Origin: Moringa oleifera | Taxonomy: Eukaryota > Streptophyta > Magnoliopsida > Brassicales > Moringaceae | Direction: 5' to 3' | Assembly (NCBI GenBank): GCA_021397835.1 | Contig: JAJFZO010000146.1 | Span: 1 to 64,000, forward strand | DNA length: 64,000 nt | Part shown: piece after piece, positions 1 to 11,159 of the stretch | Layout of the letters: each line of letters opens with the position of its first letter | Position numbering within the stretch: the stretch's first letter is position 1 | Notes under the pieces: model-generated | The model's database searches: none | Told to the model about the DNA's origin: nothing | Seen by the model: only the letters and a program-made list of their open reading frames with translations | Program-made: the position numbers and the translations under genes

Positions 1-24
1 AAATAATTTGAAAAAATTTCTTAT

Positions 25-1705
25 TGCTTGAATTGATTAGTGTTCTTAAAAAAAGATATACTAATTCCTATTAAAATTTAAAGTTACAATTGTCTATCCA
101 CTAAAAGCTTAGTGGGTTAGTGAAGTGAGCTTCGAATTGAATCTTTAAGATGATGCCTATGAAACTTAAACCCGACATATTACCTTAAGGTTAAGCTTAT
201 TTACCTCAAATTTTAAAAATTTAAATTATCTTAAACATTTTATGTTAAGACTTATAAGTATTTTTTATAATTTATCATATTAATAAAAAGTTATAATTAT
301 TTATTTTATTAAAATTATTACACACTTCTTCAAAACCTTAATATAAAGAATCATCTGACTATTTAATATACCTATCACTAAATGTAAACTTCATACAAAT
401 CAAGCCTTTTCACTTTGCTAAGTATTCTATTTATAAATGAAATGAGAGAGAGAGGTTATGATTAATAGCAATTTCCCTTTCCCCTCAAAATTCATAGTTG
501 CAATTAATACTTGAAAGCAAAAAGCACAAATGACATTTTAGAAGCTATATTTTGCAAGCCTCATAATGGAGTTCCTATACCCCACTCTTATCCATTTGAC
601 AACCATAATTAAAGCCATATTAATAACAAAACATCTATGTAAGCAATTGATCTGTGCTTCATTTTAATATTTCTTATAAGAATGAAAGTAATATGATTAT
701 ATTGTTAGCGCAAGTCAAATATGCAACATGTTTTCATACAATAATACACATATATCAAGTATGAGAAAGTAAACATTATCAAAACCTTGAAAGAATATAA
801 AATCAATTCCATCCTTTTTTGATTTACCGATTGAAGTACGTGTTTCTGCAAAGCATGAAGCACAGAAATCCCATGTCCAAGTGCTAATTCATTGACCTCG
901 AAGACCGAATCTATCACATCACCTCTTCATTCATTAGAAACAGTAGGGATGTGAAAGGAATGCTTTTATTAGCACATGCATGGATTCTGGTGTTATATTA
1001 ATCACAACTTTCATGATCTAAATTTATCTTTCGCTCCCATCAACAGGACTTACCACTCTAACACAACCTAGAAGACAATATGTTGATTCTATTAAATCGA
1101 TAATAAATTAAATAATTTGAAAATACTAGTTCCCACGAAAATCTCATTCTATACTTCTAAAGTATTGAGAAGCAGCTGAAAAACTTCTTAGTACTTGAAT
1201 TAATTAGTGGACTCAAAGAAAGATAAGCCAATTCCTATTGGGACTTAAACTCATAGTCATCCATCCACTAGAGACTTAGTGGGTTAATGAGGTGAGTTTG
1301 TATTGAATCTTGGAGATCATGCCTAAGAGACCTAAATCTAACATTTTTACCCTAAAGGTAAGCTTCTTTACTTAAAATTTTAAAAATTTAAACTATCATG
1401 AACCTTTTATTGTAAGACTTAAAAGTATTTTTATAATTTATTAAATTAATAAAAAATTATAATTATTTGTTTTATTAAATTGTCACATACTTCTTCAAAG
1501 CCTTGATATAAAGAATCACTCTTATGACTATTTAATATACCTATTACTAACTAGATGTAAACTTCACTCAAGTGGAAACTATTCAGTTTGCCAAGTAAAG
1601 CTACATTTTGCAATCCTTATAATGCAATTCCTATGCTATGCATTTATCTTACATACTAGCAATAGCACCTTGTAATTTTAACAAAACAAAGGTGATCAAT
1701 GCTAA
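25..1705. repeat. Two diverged tandem copies of a ~0.6-kb module
   Basis: Positions about 25-640 and about 1,165-1,705 are diverged versions of one module. Both contain the recognisable phrase ACTTAGTGGGTTAATGAGGT (or a close variant near 110-125 and 1,275-1,295), then a run about a transcript-like GATCATGCCTA(A/T)GA, then TTTTATTGTAAGACTT. Further copies occur at about 48,755-49,405, 54,160-54,780 and 55,320-55,960, so the window holds five. No coding capacity seen. It could be part of an unrecognised transposable element; I see no terminal repeats that would prove it. Confidence 0.75.
705..920 (-). pseudogene. Unrecognised exon-like segment, copy 1
   Basis: On the minus strand a frame of about 30 residues (about 917 down to 828) reads as ordinary protein: it contains VFEVNELALGHGISVLHALQ followed by KHVLQS, then a GTAAAT donor-like border. 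Beyond that point the frame becomes low-complexity AT-rich sequence, as expected for intron. The same segment recurs at 54,846-55,061 with only a few substitutions. I cannot assign a family. No companion exons are visible nearby, so this is a stray exon or a chance frame preserved only because the duplication is recent. Confidence 0.35.
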
Positions 1706-2842
1706 GCACTACATCAGTCAATATGACCAAAAAATACAGAACAAAAGAACCATCAAGTATCTTTCATACTAATATTTGATTTAGGAGGAAATTAAATGCA
1801 CTAAGTTGAGAAAAATTAAATTCCTAGACACCTAGTCTATTATTGCCAAAAAATCATCAAGAGTAACAAATGCCAAACCCTGTCTTCATGGTAAGACAAA
1901 ACATTGAGCTTGTTACTCTTTTAATTAATTGTAGTCAATTATTAGCATTTAAACAAACCTTCATCAATCTTTGTTTACAGAACCTATAGTAGTGGATGCA
2001 ACTATTTTTTTACATTGATCTCATTTTAATTTTTTTATGATCCATTTTAAAGTTAATGAACCTTTAAATGATAAAAATTAAAGTACTCACTTTTAGATGT
2101 TTTTACAAGACCAACAATCAGTGCATGAATTCTCAAGATTTTGTTTTTTTTTTTTCATTTAGATCTTTGTTTCTTAATAATTAATTTGGTGTAGTGTTAG
2201 ATAAGTGTGCAATGTCTTACTCAAGGCACATTGATTTTCCTTCTTTTTTTTTTTTCCTATAGGTTCTCTCTCGTGAGTTTAGCTTATGAAGTTATTAATA
2301 ATTAAGATTATAATCATTAATTAAAGAAATTATCTCATAACTTTTGTGTGTTTATAAATGGAAATTAGGCTTTTGATTAAAGAACACTTATTAAAGTTGA
2401 CTCAAAAACCGCATGTAATCAAATATGATATCTTTCTTGAAACTATGTGATAGAATAAACGTATCAACAACCTCCACAGTTATAACGTCTATCTACAATT
2501 GGTGACTTTATATGCATTCACTTGTTAAAAAGAGACATGCACAAGCTTAACGTAAATTCTGTTAGGGGAAACGAGTACAGACTTCATGCCCTTTGAAATT
2601 TTATTTAGTAGTTGTTCTTTCAAAAAAAAAAAATGCCTCGTTTTATATTAGCTATTGCAAAGAAGATTTTGTTAGCCAATTTGAGTACTTATAGAGGTAT
2701 ATCTTACTTGAAGCCTGACCTAATTATATGCTTCGCAAATAATTGAGAAGCGCTGGAAAACAATTTCAAATTATCATTGTTATATATAAAGCATACATAT
2801 ATATAATCTATATAAATGAATTGTATATAAAGCATATTTTTA

Positions 2843-2846
<4 letters not shown>

Positions 2847-2882
<36 letters not shown>
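2847..2882. repeat. (AT)n microsatellite
   Basis: An uninterrupted alternating AT run lies between the words AAATTGAATA and CACACAAG. The equivalent run in the second duplication copy (about 57,103-57,130) is shorter, so this is a length-polymorphic site. Short frames rich in Ile and Tyr across it on both strands are artefacts of the repeat. Confidence 0.9.
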
Positions 2883-2886
<4 letters not shown>

Positions 2887-3049
2887 AGTTACAAGCATAC
2901 TTGTGTATATGTATGCATATATATAACTTGTAGTTGTACTTGATCAATTTTATCTATAACATAAAATTAGCCGTATATGTATAATCTTATAATTAAATAT
3001 ATATACATGCAAGTTATAAATGTATATGAATCACAACTATATGTTATAA

Positions 3050-5340
3050 TCATCATAAAATTAATACGTATTACAATATATAAATATTAATTATTAAGTA
3101 CTAAAAATAATCAAGCAAACAAGTAATATCATATATATACATATATATATATGTGCTTATAACTTATATACTCTTATAATCGAATATATAATGTATATAG
3201 AAATTGTGAATATACATATGTATCTCGATTTTATTGAAATTATTGTAAGAAATAAAATATTCGATTTCATTTATAAAAGCCTAAAATTTTAAGAAATTTT
3301 TATTGGAAATTTCAACATAAAAAGAAATTTCAATAATAATTTTTTTGGAATTGTTTGCTAAAATTATAATAAAAAATAAATCAAGTTCAACTAATACTTT
3401 TTGCATGAAATTCTAATAGAAATTATTGTTGAATTTCATCTAAAAATTTTAACAAAAAATTTTGTTGCAATTAAGTTTATACTTATAAAAAAATTACAAA
3501 ACAATTTTCAAAATTAAATTTTTTAAAGAAAGTCATGCAAATCCAAACCCAAAGTGATAATAACAAGTCTTCATTTAGCAAGCCAAGCCTCGACCAAACA
3601 AACTTATCAAAGCCCACACATAGACTATACAAACTATATTGCTTTTTAAACAATACACATATTAGCTCAAATATCAGATTAAACTGATAAATTATCGATG
3701 TTCACTTTTCTTATTTTGTAAATTGATTAACGAAGAATCCATCATCATATTATTAATTAGCCCAAAAACTGACGACCTCAAACTGCTTCACTAGTATAAG
3801 AAGTTTGCAGAAAGTTAACAATCTTGTTCATACAGTAATGAGTAGGCTGTGAAAGACAAAACTCCACTTATTTAAAATATAAAGTTTAACCTCTAATTCA
3901 TCATAAAAACAAAAAAAAAATTAAAAACAGTAGCATCATTGGTCACTCTGTCACTTAATTTCTTAATAAAAATACATAAATTATAAAACATAAGATAAGG
4001 GAATTATATCTTCATCAAACAAGAAATTAATGATTTTCTAACTTAAATGTTTTAAAAATATAAAAAACTTAAAAAATTAATTAAATTTTAAGTTAATTAC
4101 ATTGAAAAGATTTATATTTTACTAACGATCTCGAATTAAAATTTATGAAAAAAATTTACCTCTATTTAAAATTTACAGTTTTTATTAAATTTTTAATTTG
4201 AAATTTTTGTTAATATTAATAATTTAGCACACATATATGATATTTATATAACTTTTACTTATGTAATTACTTTAATTATCTTTTTAAACATTATAAAAAA
4301 AATAAAATATTTTTAACATTAAACTTAGTAATAAAATATTAAAAATAAAAACAATATTTTATTCGTTTCGATAGTGTATAATAAAATGTTGGGTTAATTT
4401 TAGAAGCAAACAAATTCACATGCACGCGATTCGTGTGCACAAAACTGTTAATAATAAAAAATAAAAATAAAAATTTCACATTAAAATTAAAAAAAACATA
4501 AAATTTAAATAGATATAATTTTTTAAGTTTTAATTCAAAATTATTAATAAAATGTATGTACTTTTAATATAATTAACTTTTAAAATTTTATTTAATTGTA
4601 AATAATATATAATTTAAAAAATTCAATAAATCAAATTATTTATCACTATATGTTTTAAAAATAAAAAAGTTTAAATATTTTCAAATGTAAGTAAATAGAA
4701 AGCGAGTAAGCTGACCCCAACCAAGATAACCCTAACCAATTAAAAGGGCACATGTTACCAAGGACCAAATACATAACATTAATCAAATCTATAAAAAAGT
4801 TTGTAATTAAATTAACAACAAATTTTAATTTAAAAAACTATGTAATTTCGATTGAGGTGATTTGCTTTATGAATTTAAAGCATTGAGAGAAGAAAATTCT
4901 TTTTTGAAAAAAGAAAAACAAACGCAAAAGTAAGTATAAATCAATGATGTTTTTCAGTTCAATGTTTTTTTTCACCATATAAATTTTATTTTTTCACTGA
5001 AAAAATTTATGCGTCATCAGACTTTTTAGTTAATACAAATTCTAATAGACTTCATTATTTTTAATTAAATTATAATAAACTCAATTGGTTAAAATAAAAT
5101 TTAGAATATATTAATATTTATATATATATAAATTGATAACAAATTAAATAAGCGCGCTTCAAAAACATTTATTACTTAATTTTTAAGCATATATATTTTA
5201 AGAACGTAACTTATACATTAAAAATTATTCAATCACCCCTTTTTTATAATACTATAATTAATTTATTAATTATTTCTATAAGTTTACAAGTATCTTATCT
5301 GATGATCAATTTCTCATTCCATGACTATAATTCATCGAAT
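3050..5340. other. AT-rich intergenic sequence, no gene seen
   Basis: This stretch is dominated by A/T runs with no frame resembling a protein and no RNA gene recognised. Part of it (to about 4,115) is present three times in the window: here, at 49,400-50,635 and at about 57,300-58,380. The remainder is present twice. Confidence 0.7.
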
Positions 5341-5344
5341 ACAT

Positions 5345-5580
5345 AAAGACATGCATGCCATTAAGGATCACTAATGGCAAGGGGTTTCTTCCCAAACTTT
5401 GCCTCTTAGAACCATCAAATCAACACATAAGTCGAAGCCATCGACAGGGATGGCCTATCCGCACCCGCACACTCCGTAGCTTGGCTAGAACGTGATATGT
5501 AGTTATGATGTGGCTCTTTCCCTTCCCATGAAGCCACGAGAGCAAACTTAGGACTCATAATTACATTGTACGAGCTCAAC
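5345..5580. promoter_or_regulatory. GC-richer conserved patch with RY-type motif
   Basis: A patch of clearly higher GC content stands out from AT-rich flanks. It begins with CATGCATG (5,350-5,357), which is the RY/legumin-box core, and an 8-bp perfect inverted repeat TGCCATTA/TAATGGCA (5,356-5,363 and 5,372-5,379). The patch is preserved in the second copy at about 59,600-59,835 with scattered substitutions. I see no coding frame. It may be the relic of a promoter or of a non-coding transcript; the function is not shown by sequence alone. Confidence 0.3.
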
Positions 5581-6469
5581 TAAACTTAGTAAGTGTGAAA
5601 CTATTTATTCATTTTTTATGTTATCTTGTTGTGACTATTGAGACATTGATCTTAGAAAATAAGTCAGACCCTTGTATTGTATGACATGGTCATGGTACAT
5701 GAACTTTAAAATTCTGGAACAAAAGAGCTATGCAGCATATTGTATATTTATAAATTATAAATAAAATTTTAATGTAATATTTAAACAAATTTAAATTAAG
5801 TTTAAAAACATATATTAATTTGCATGATAAACTAGTAAAAAGGTTTTGGAAATTGATCAGTATGTAACGTGGATCATCAATAATCAAATTAATTTAATTT
5901 TTATTCAAATAAATTCTCTAAATATTTTTTTAAACAAAATTACTATTATAAGCGGACAACAATTTTAATTCTTAAATTATCAAAAAAATAAATACTTAAT
6001 TCATTAAGAAACACAAAAAAATTTTAGCAATGATTTGACAAATGCTTTAATATTTATGAATTATTTTGTAAAATGTTGTTCTTTACTAGACATACCTTTA
6101 ATTAACCATCAATAAATTTTTTTATTAAAAAAACAAGAAGTTTCTGGTAAGTTAGAATAATGCAACTAGAATATTCTAATTTTATCTCAAGTAAATTCTG
6201 GTAAGTTCTAGAACAACGTAGAAATTCAATTGGATCAAATAATGGATTCATATTCCCATATTTTAAAATTATTATTGTCGATTAATTCAACAAAATTGTA
6301 CCAATATTTTAATCAAGGTGGTCTTGTTTTGGCCTTCTAAGTTAGGACAAATAATTTGCTGCAGCTGTTTTTGTAATGCTACTCTTTCCTTTCTAATATT
6401 ATTAACTAATATAAAAGCAAATAAAATAATAAAATCTTTTGCCACTATGTATCGCAACTTGCCTCAATT

Positions 6470-6650
6470 GGTTATGAATCAGACAGACTTGCCCGTCTAT
6501 GCCACTTCAATATTCCTCAGTCCTCACCTGTTTGGCCCACACTCCCCTAAGGCCGGTACGTGCCCGTGTAAATGGTTTACACGTGTGTCCCATGCTAGTG
6601 TATCATACGGCTTTGAGTTTCACGTTTGTTTTCTTCTGTCAAATAAGAGT
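6470..6650 (+). promoter_or_regulatory. Candidate promoter fragment with G-box/ABRE-like cores
   Basis: Within a GC-richer island there are TACGTGCC (6,557-6,564) and the palindrome ACACGTGT (6,579-6,586), 15 bp apart, both containing the ACGT core bound by plant bZIP factors. A 7-bp inverted repeat GTGTAAA/TTTACAC brackets the space between them. In the second copy (60,812-60,841) the first site is TACGTGGC, a better match to the abscisic-acid response element consensus. An open frame of about 150 codons crosses this island (6,318-6,767) but resembles no protein I know and is shortened in the other copy. Downstream sequence holds no gene. Confidence 0.35.
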
Positions 6651-7180
6651 ACTGGTTTAGGAACTTCAAAACATTTCAACAATTTTTTCGTTATATTTTT
6701 ATTTTTTTATTTTTATGAATTAATGATATCAAATCTTTCCAAAGAAAATCCTTTTAATTTTTACTAACATAATGTTATAGCTACTACATATTTTAAAACC
6801 TTGATGATTTATTATATGTTTTCTAGAATTGTTCTTAAAACATGTGATTTTGTCCATTACTTCTCACTTTATATGTATTTTTTTTATTTTTTGATTTTTT
6901 AATATTGATTAAATTAATTATAAATTAACTATTTTAATTTCATTTAAATTAGATTATATCAAAAAATATAAATATTATAAATATTAAATTTGAAGATTAT
7001 TGGCTTGAAATTTTTTTACATATTTAAAAAACTATTCAAACGGCAATTATAATAAAAATTTAGTTTTATAAGAATCAAAATTTTTTAAAAAAATTTGCAC
7101 AATTAAAAAATTTAAAACATTCAAAAAAATATTTCGTAAAAGAAAAATTGTTCAAATTTAAAGGAATGAATTTGAAAAGG

Positions 7181-7981
7181 AGTATAGAATTTATTTAAAT
7201 TATTTAAGAGAATTCAAGAAAAAAATATTGTTAGTTTTTCATAATCATTTGAGTTAAAATTTAATTTAAATTAAACAAAAAGATTAGATATATCAATAGA
7301 GATATACAATTAATTCTATTGATATATCAAAATTTAAATTAATAAGCCTTTACAATTTAGAGTGCATTTTTTTATATGTACCTTTAAGTTTTTACTTGAA
7401 GGGGGTTGAACACAATTTAATCTTAACATATCATATTTTTTAAAAGGAGTATAGAATTTATTTAAATTATTTAAGAGAATTCAAGAAAAAAATATTGTTA
7501 GTTTTTCATAATCATTTGAGTTAAAATTTAATTTAAATTAAACAAAAAGATTAGATATATCAATAGAGCTATACAATTAATTCTATTGATATATCAAAAT
7601 TTAAATTAATAAGCCTTTACAATTTAGAGTGCATTTTTTTATATGTACCTTTAAGTTTTTACTTGAAGGGGGTTGAACACAATTTAATCTTAACATATCA
7701 TATTTTTTAAAAGGAGTATAGAATTTATTTAAATTATTTAAGAGAATTCAAGAAAAAAATATTGTTAGTTTTTCATAATCATTTGAGTTAAAATTTAATT
7801 TAAATTAAACAAAAAGATTAGATATATCAATAGAGATATACAATTAATTCTATTGATATATCAAAATTTAAATTAATAAGCCTTTACAATTTAGAGTGCA
7901 TTTTTTTATATGTACCTTTAAGTTTTTACTTGAAGGGGGTTGAACACAATTTAATCTTAACATATCATATTTTTTAAAAAT
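7181..7981. repeat. 267-bp tandem repeat, three units
   Basis: Units begin at 7,181, 7,448 and 7,715, each with the word AGTATAGAATTTATTT, and the spacing is exactly 267 bp twice. The units are almost identical to each other; one visible difference is GAGATATAC versus GAGCTATAC. Each contains a 14-bp perfect inverted repeat (GATATATCAATAGA at 7,287-7,300 and its complement at 7,315-7,328 in unit 1) around a 14-nt loop. The second duplication copy holds one unit only (61,430-61,695), so the triplication happened after the duplication or was lost there. Confidence 0.95.
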
Positions 7982-8214
7982 TATTGTATTACTTAGATTT
8001 TTTATTTTTGATTGTTCTAAGATTATAAGAAATATTCTCAAAATAAATAATATATGCAATATTAAATAAAATAAACAATAAAATTACCATTAATTAATAT
8101 ATTTCATTTAAAAGTTTTTTGAAATACTTTGACAATAATATTTGTTAAATCATTATGTTGAGAATGAGTAATTGTAAGCAGAGGTAAACTTCTCATTTGA
8201 ATTGGCTTATTAAA

Positions 8215-8640
8215 TCAGCATTAATTATATAGAATGGGTACCCGTGGATCCAAAGGAAAGCTCTATACTCTCGATCACTACTAAAATAGGTATACGTGGG
8301 TGTACAATGGAACTTCTCGTTGTGGATAATTTGTTAAATTACATTTTGTTCATATTAAAAAAGTAAGCATGAAGGAAATGAACGATGATGACATCAAATG
8401 AGAATGATTATCTGATTACTTGAAGGATCTAGATTGATTGAAGAGCTAAATCTTCTCAAGAAGAGCATGATCAAGAATTTAATAATAATAAAGAGTTTGA
8501 GCTTTAAGTTTGGATCGCTAAGCATGCTGGCCCATGGGCTCTATTTCAACTATCATTACAATATCATAAATATATCGATTCATAACTATTCTCACCCATT
8601 TAAACTTGCACAATAAGTCATAAAAACAGGTAAAGATTTT
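8215..8640. other. Non-AT-rich patch, no recognised gene
   Basis: A stretch of more balanced composition with a 60-codon open frame (8,434-8,616, plus) that also stays open in the second copy at 62,150-62,332. The predicted peptide is Ile/Asn-rich and matches nothing I know. A segment of it (about 8,360-8,430) recurs at 11,083-11,155, just beyond the T-rich block. Confidence 0.4.
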
Positions 8641-9099
8641 TTTACTAATTTAAATTTAATGTTAAGTTTTAAGATAAAATATAAAATTACTATTTATAAT
8701 TTATTATATTAATATAAAAATAAATAAATTATTTTATTAAATTATTTTAAATTACTATTTCTTTATTAATTCAACAAAATATGTTGATATATCGTTTAAA
8801 AAAAGAAAGTGTTGACTACAATGCAAAAGATTATAATGTAAATTTTATTAATACCTTAAGAAAGGACCCATGGGTGAGTCATATGCTACAAAAGCAATAC
8901 ATATCATAGTCCAATTATTTGATTGGCCATGCATATCATGATGGTTGTCCCGTGGAGTCCAATTAGGCCATCTCAACTCTATACACCAAATTTAACATCA
9001 TTTTGGTGCTAAAAGAGAATTACTTCAGAATATTTCAAAATCAATTTTTTTTCATCTCGGATCATTGCATAAAAAAAGCGATTCAAATTTGATTTTTTA

Positions 9100-11075
9100 T
9101 AACTTTTGTTATATTATTATACTTTAATTTAACAAAATTACAAATATTAAACCTCACTATGTAGTTGTGGTTTTGTTAATTTATTTGGATTTTAGCTTTT
9201 GTTACTATTTATATTTTTTTATTTAATTTTAAATTTTATTTTTACATTCTTTTATTTATTTATTTTAGATGATTTTATATTTTTATGGATTTCTTTACTA
9301 TTTGATTTATTGTATTTTTATCACACTTTTTTCTTAAAAGATCAATGGAAATGTAATTTTAAATTGTTTCTATAGAATATTTTATGATTCTTAAATTGTT
9401 TTAAGTTAATTTTTTATCATTTCTCATTTTAAATTTTTTAATCTTTTGTGTTTTCCAATTATTTTTTATTTTCTTTGATTTTTAAGATTTTATTATATTT
9501 TAATTTTTTATTTTAAGTTTTATGATTTTTTGATATATTTAATATTTATTTTATTTTATCTTTTATTATTTTTTCAATAAAATCTTTTTTTTTGACTTTG
9601 CAAAGAGTTTTGTCTTTTTACTGATATCTTTTTCTATATGTATTTTCTTAATTTTGTTGGATTTTTTTACTTTTTTCCATTTTCTTTAAGTTACATTGAG
9701 TTTTATTTTTTACTTTCTTTCATTATTTTATTTCAGCAACTTTGTTTTTTTTTTATTTTTAAAATTTTTTTATTTACTTTTATTTTATTTTAAAAAAAAT
9801 TGTATTTTTTATTTTTGTTTATTTTAATTTAACAAAATAAAAAATATTAAACTTCACCAAGTGGTTGCAATTTCGTTAATTTATATGGTTCAGCTTTTGT
9901 TTACTTTTTATTATTTTTTATTTTTTAAATTTTATTAAAGAATTTATATTTTTATTTATTTGGATATTCTTTTGATTTTGGTTGTATTTTTATTTTTTAC
10001 TATTTGATTTATATTATTTATATTATATTTTTCTTTAAAAGATCAATATAAATCAATTTTTAATTTTTATATAATATTTTATGATTCTTTAATTATTTTA
10101 AATTATTTTTTTTTTATGTTTTTTAAGTTTTTACATTTATATTTTTTAATAATTCACTTTTTCTTTGAATTTTTTGGATTTTGTAATTTTTCTATTTTTA
10201 TTTTGTTTATTTTTAATAATTTTTAATATATTTTTATATTTTACTTTATTTCTACTATTTTGTTTTCCAACAAAATTTATTTTCTTACTTTGCAAAGAGT
10301 TTAGTTTCTTTTAATCAAACAAAATTTATTTTTATACGTATTATCTTTTAATCAAACAAAAGAGGCTTGTTTCTTTTTATTTTTACTATTTATTTGGCTT
10401 CGTTTGATGTTCTTTTACTATTTTTAATTGTATTTTAGTTACTTTTGGTTTTTTAAATTTTTTTCATAATTATTTTTATTTTATTGAGTATTTTTATTTT
10501 CTAGTATTTATTTTTTAGTAACTTTATTTTTCTTATATTTTTAATTTTATTTATTTTTTTATTTACTTTTATTTCTCACTTTGTTTATATTTTTTGTATT
10601 TTTATTTTTTTTGAATATTTATCATCTTTTACTACTTTAATACTAAGTGGTGATAATTTTATTATTATTTTTATTTAATTTTAATTTATTTTTTTACGCA
10701 CTTTCATTTATTACTTTAGATAAATTTCATTTTTTTCATTAGGTTTATATTTTTTATTATTTTATTTGTTGTATTTTTATTACATTTTTAAAAAAAATCA
10801 ATGTAAATCAAAATTATTTTGATTTTTAAAAAATATTTTATGATTCTTGAATTATTTTAAATTAATAATTTTTTTACAATATTTTTTTCTAATTTTTCAT
10901 TTTTTAAGTTTCTAATCTTTTTGTTTTTTCTTTTTGTTTTTTTAGTTTTTTGAATTTTTTAGATTTTATTACATTTTATTTTTTATTTTTATTGATTTTT
11001 TAATGATTTTACTTAGTATATATTTTTTAAATTTAATATTTTATTTTTAAATATTTTTCGAATAAAATCACATTT
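9100..11075 (+). repeat. T-rich long-period degenerate repeats, block 1
   Basis: The plus strand is extremely T-rich with little G or C. Two landmark phrases recur: AAAGATCAATGNAAAT followed by a TATAGAATATTTTATGATTC-like word (about 9,336, 10,037 and 10,795), and an ACAAAATTACAAATATTAAAC-like word followed by TTGTTAATTTATTTGG (about 9,127, 9,830 and a weak copy near 10,640). Spacing is about 700-750 bp. The same landmarks reappear at 15,440-18,650 and 62,830-64,000. No gene; frames rich in Phe, Leu, Ile and Tyr are compositional. Confidence 0.8.
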
Positions 11076-11082
11076 CATTCAA

Positions 11083-11155
11083 GTTAAAAGAGTACGTATG
11101 AAAGGAAATGAACAATAATGATATCAAATGAGAATGATTATCAAATTACTTGAAA
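11083..11155 (+). repeat. Second copy of the 8,360-8,430 segment
   Basis: The sequence around GGAAATGAACAATAATGA and ATCAAATGAGAATGATTATC closely matches 8,365-8,430 and the equivalent region of duplication copy 2 (about 62,080-62,140). It lies on the far side of the T-rich block, so the T-rich block is bracketed by related sequence. This suggests insertion or duplication of the T-rich DNA between two halves. Confidence 0.75.
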
Positions 11156-11159
11156 ATTA

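Larger units (their letters stand above)
1..10395. repeat. Segmental duplication, copy 1 (direct)
   Basis: This block matches 54,143-64,000 in the same orientation almost base for base. The offset is 54,142 at the left end and about 53,605 at the right end. The drift is explained by indels: copy 1 lacks roughly 125 bp near 1,600 that copy 2 has at about 55,738-55,860, has a longer AT run near 2,850, carries two extra 267-bp units near 7,181-7,981, and keeps roughly 100 bp near 9,823-9,920 that copy 2 lost. Neither outer end of the duplication is inside the window. It is non-coding as far as I can see. Either a real segmental duplication with a period near 54 kb, or two haplotypes placed in tandem by assembly. 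Confidence 0.95.

Noticed and set aside
2704..2943. Open frames with runs of Ile-Tyr on both strands (also 56,958-57,191)
   Set aside because: They simply translate the (AT)n microsatellite and change length with it.
6318..6767. 149-codon open frame
   Set aside because: The equivalent frame in the other duplication copy is shortened by indels, and the peptide matches no family; better seen as promoter-like island sequence.
7181..7981. Regular 267-bp repeats considered as a CRISPR array
   Set aside because: Units are contiguous with no unique spacers, and the sequence is plant nuclear DNA.
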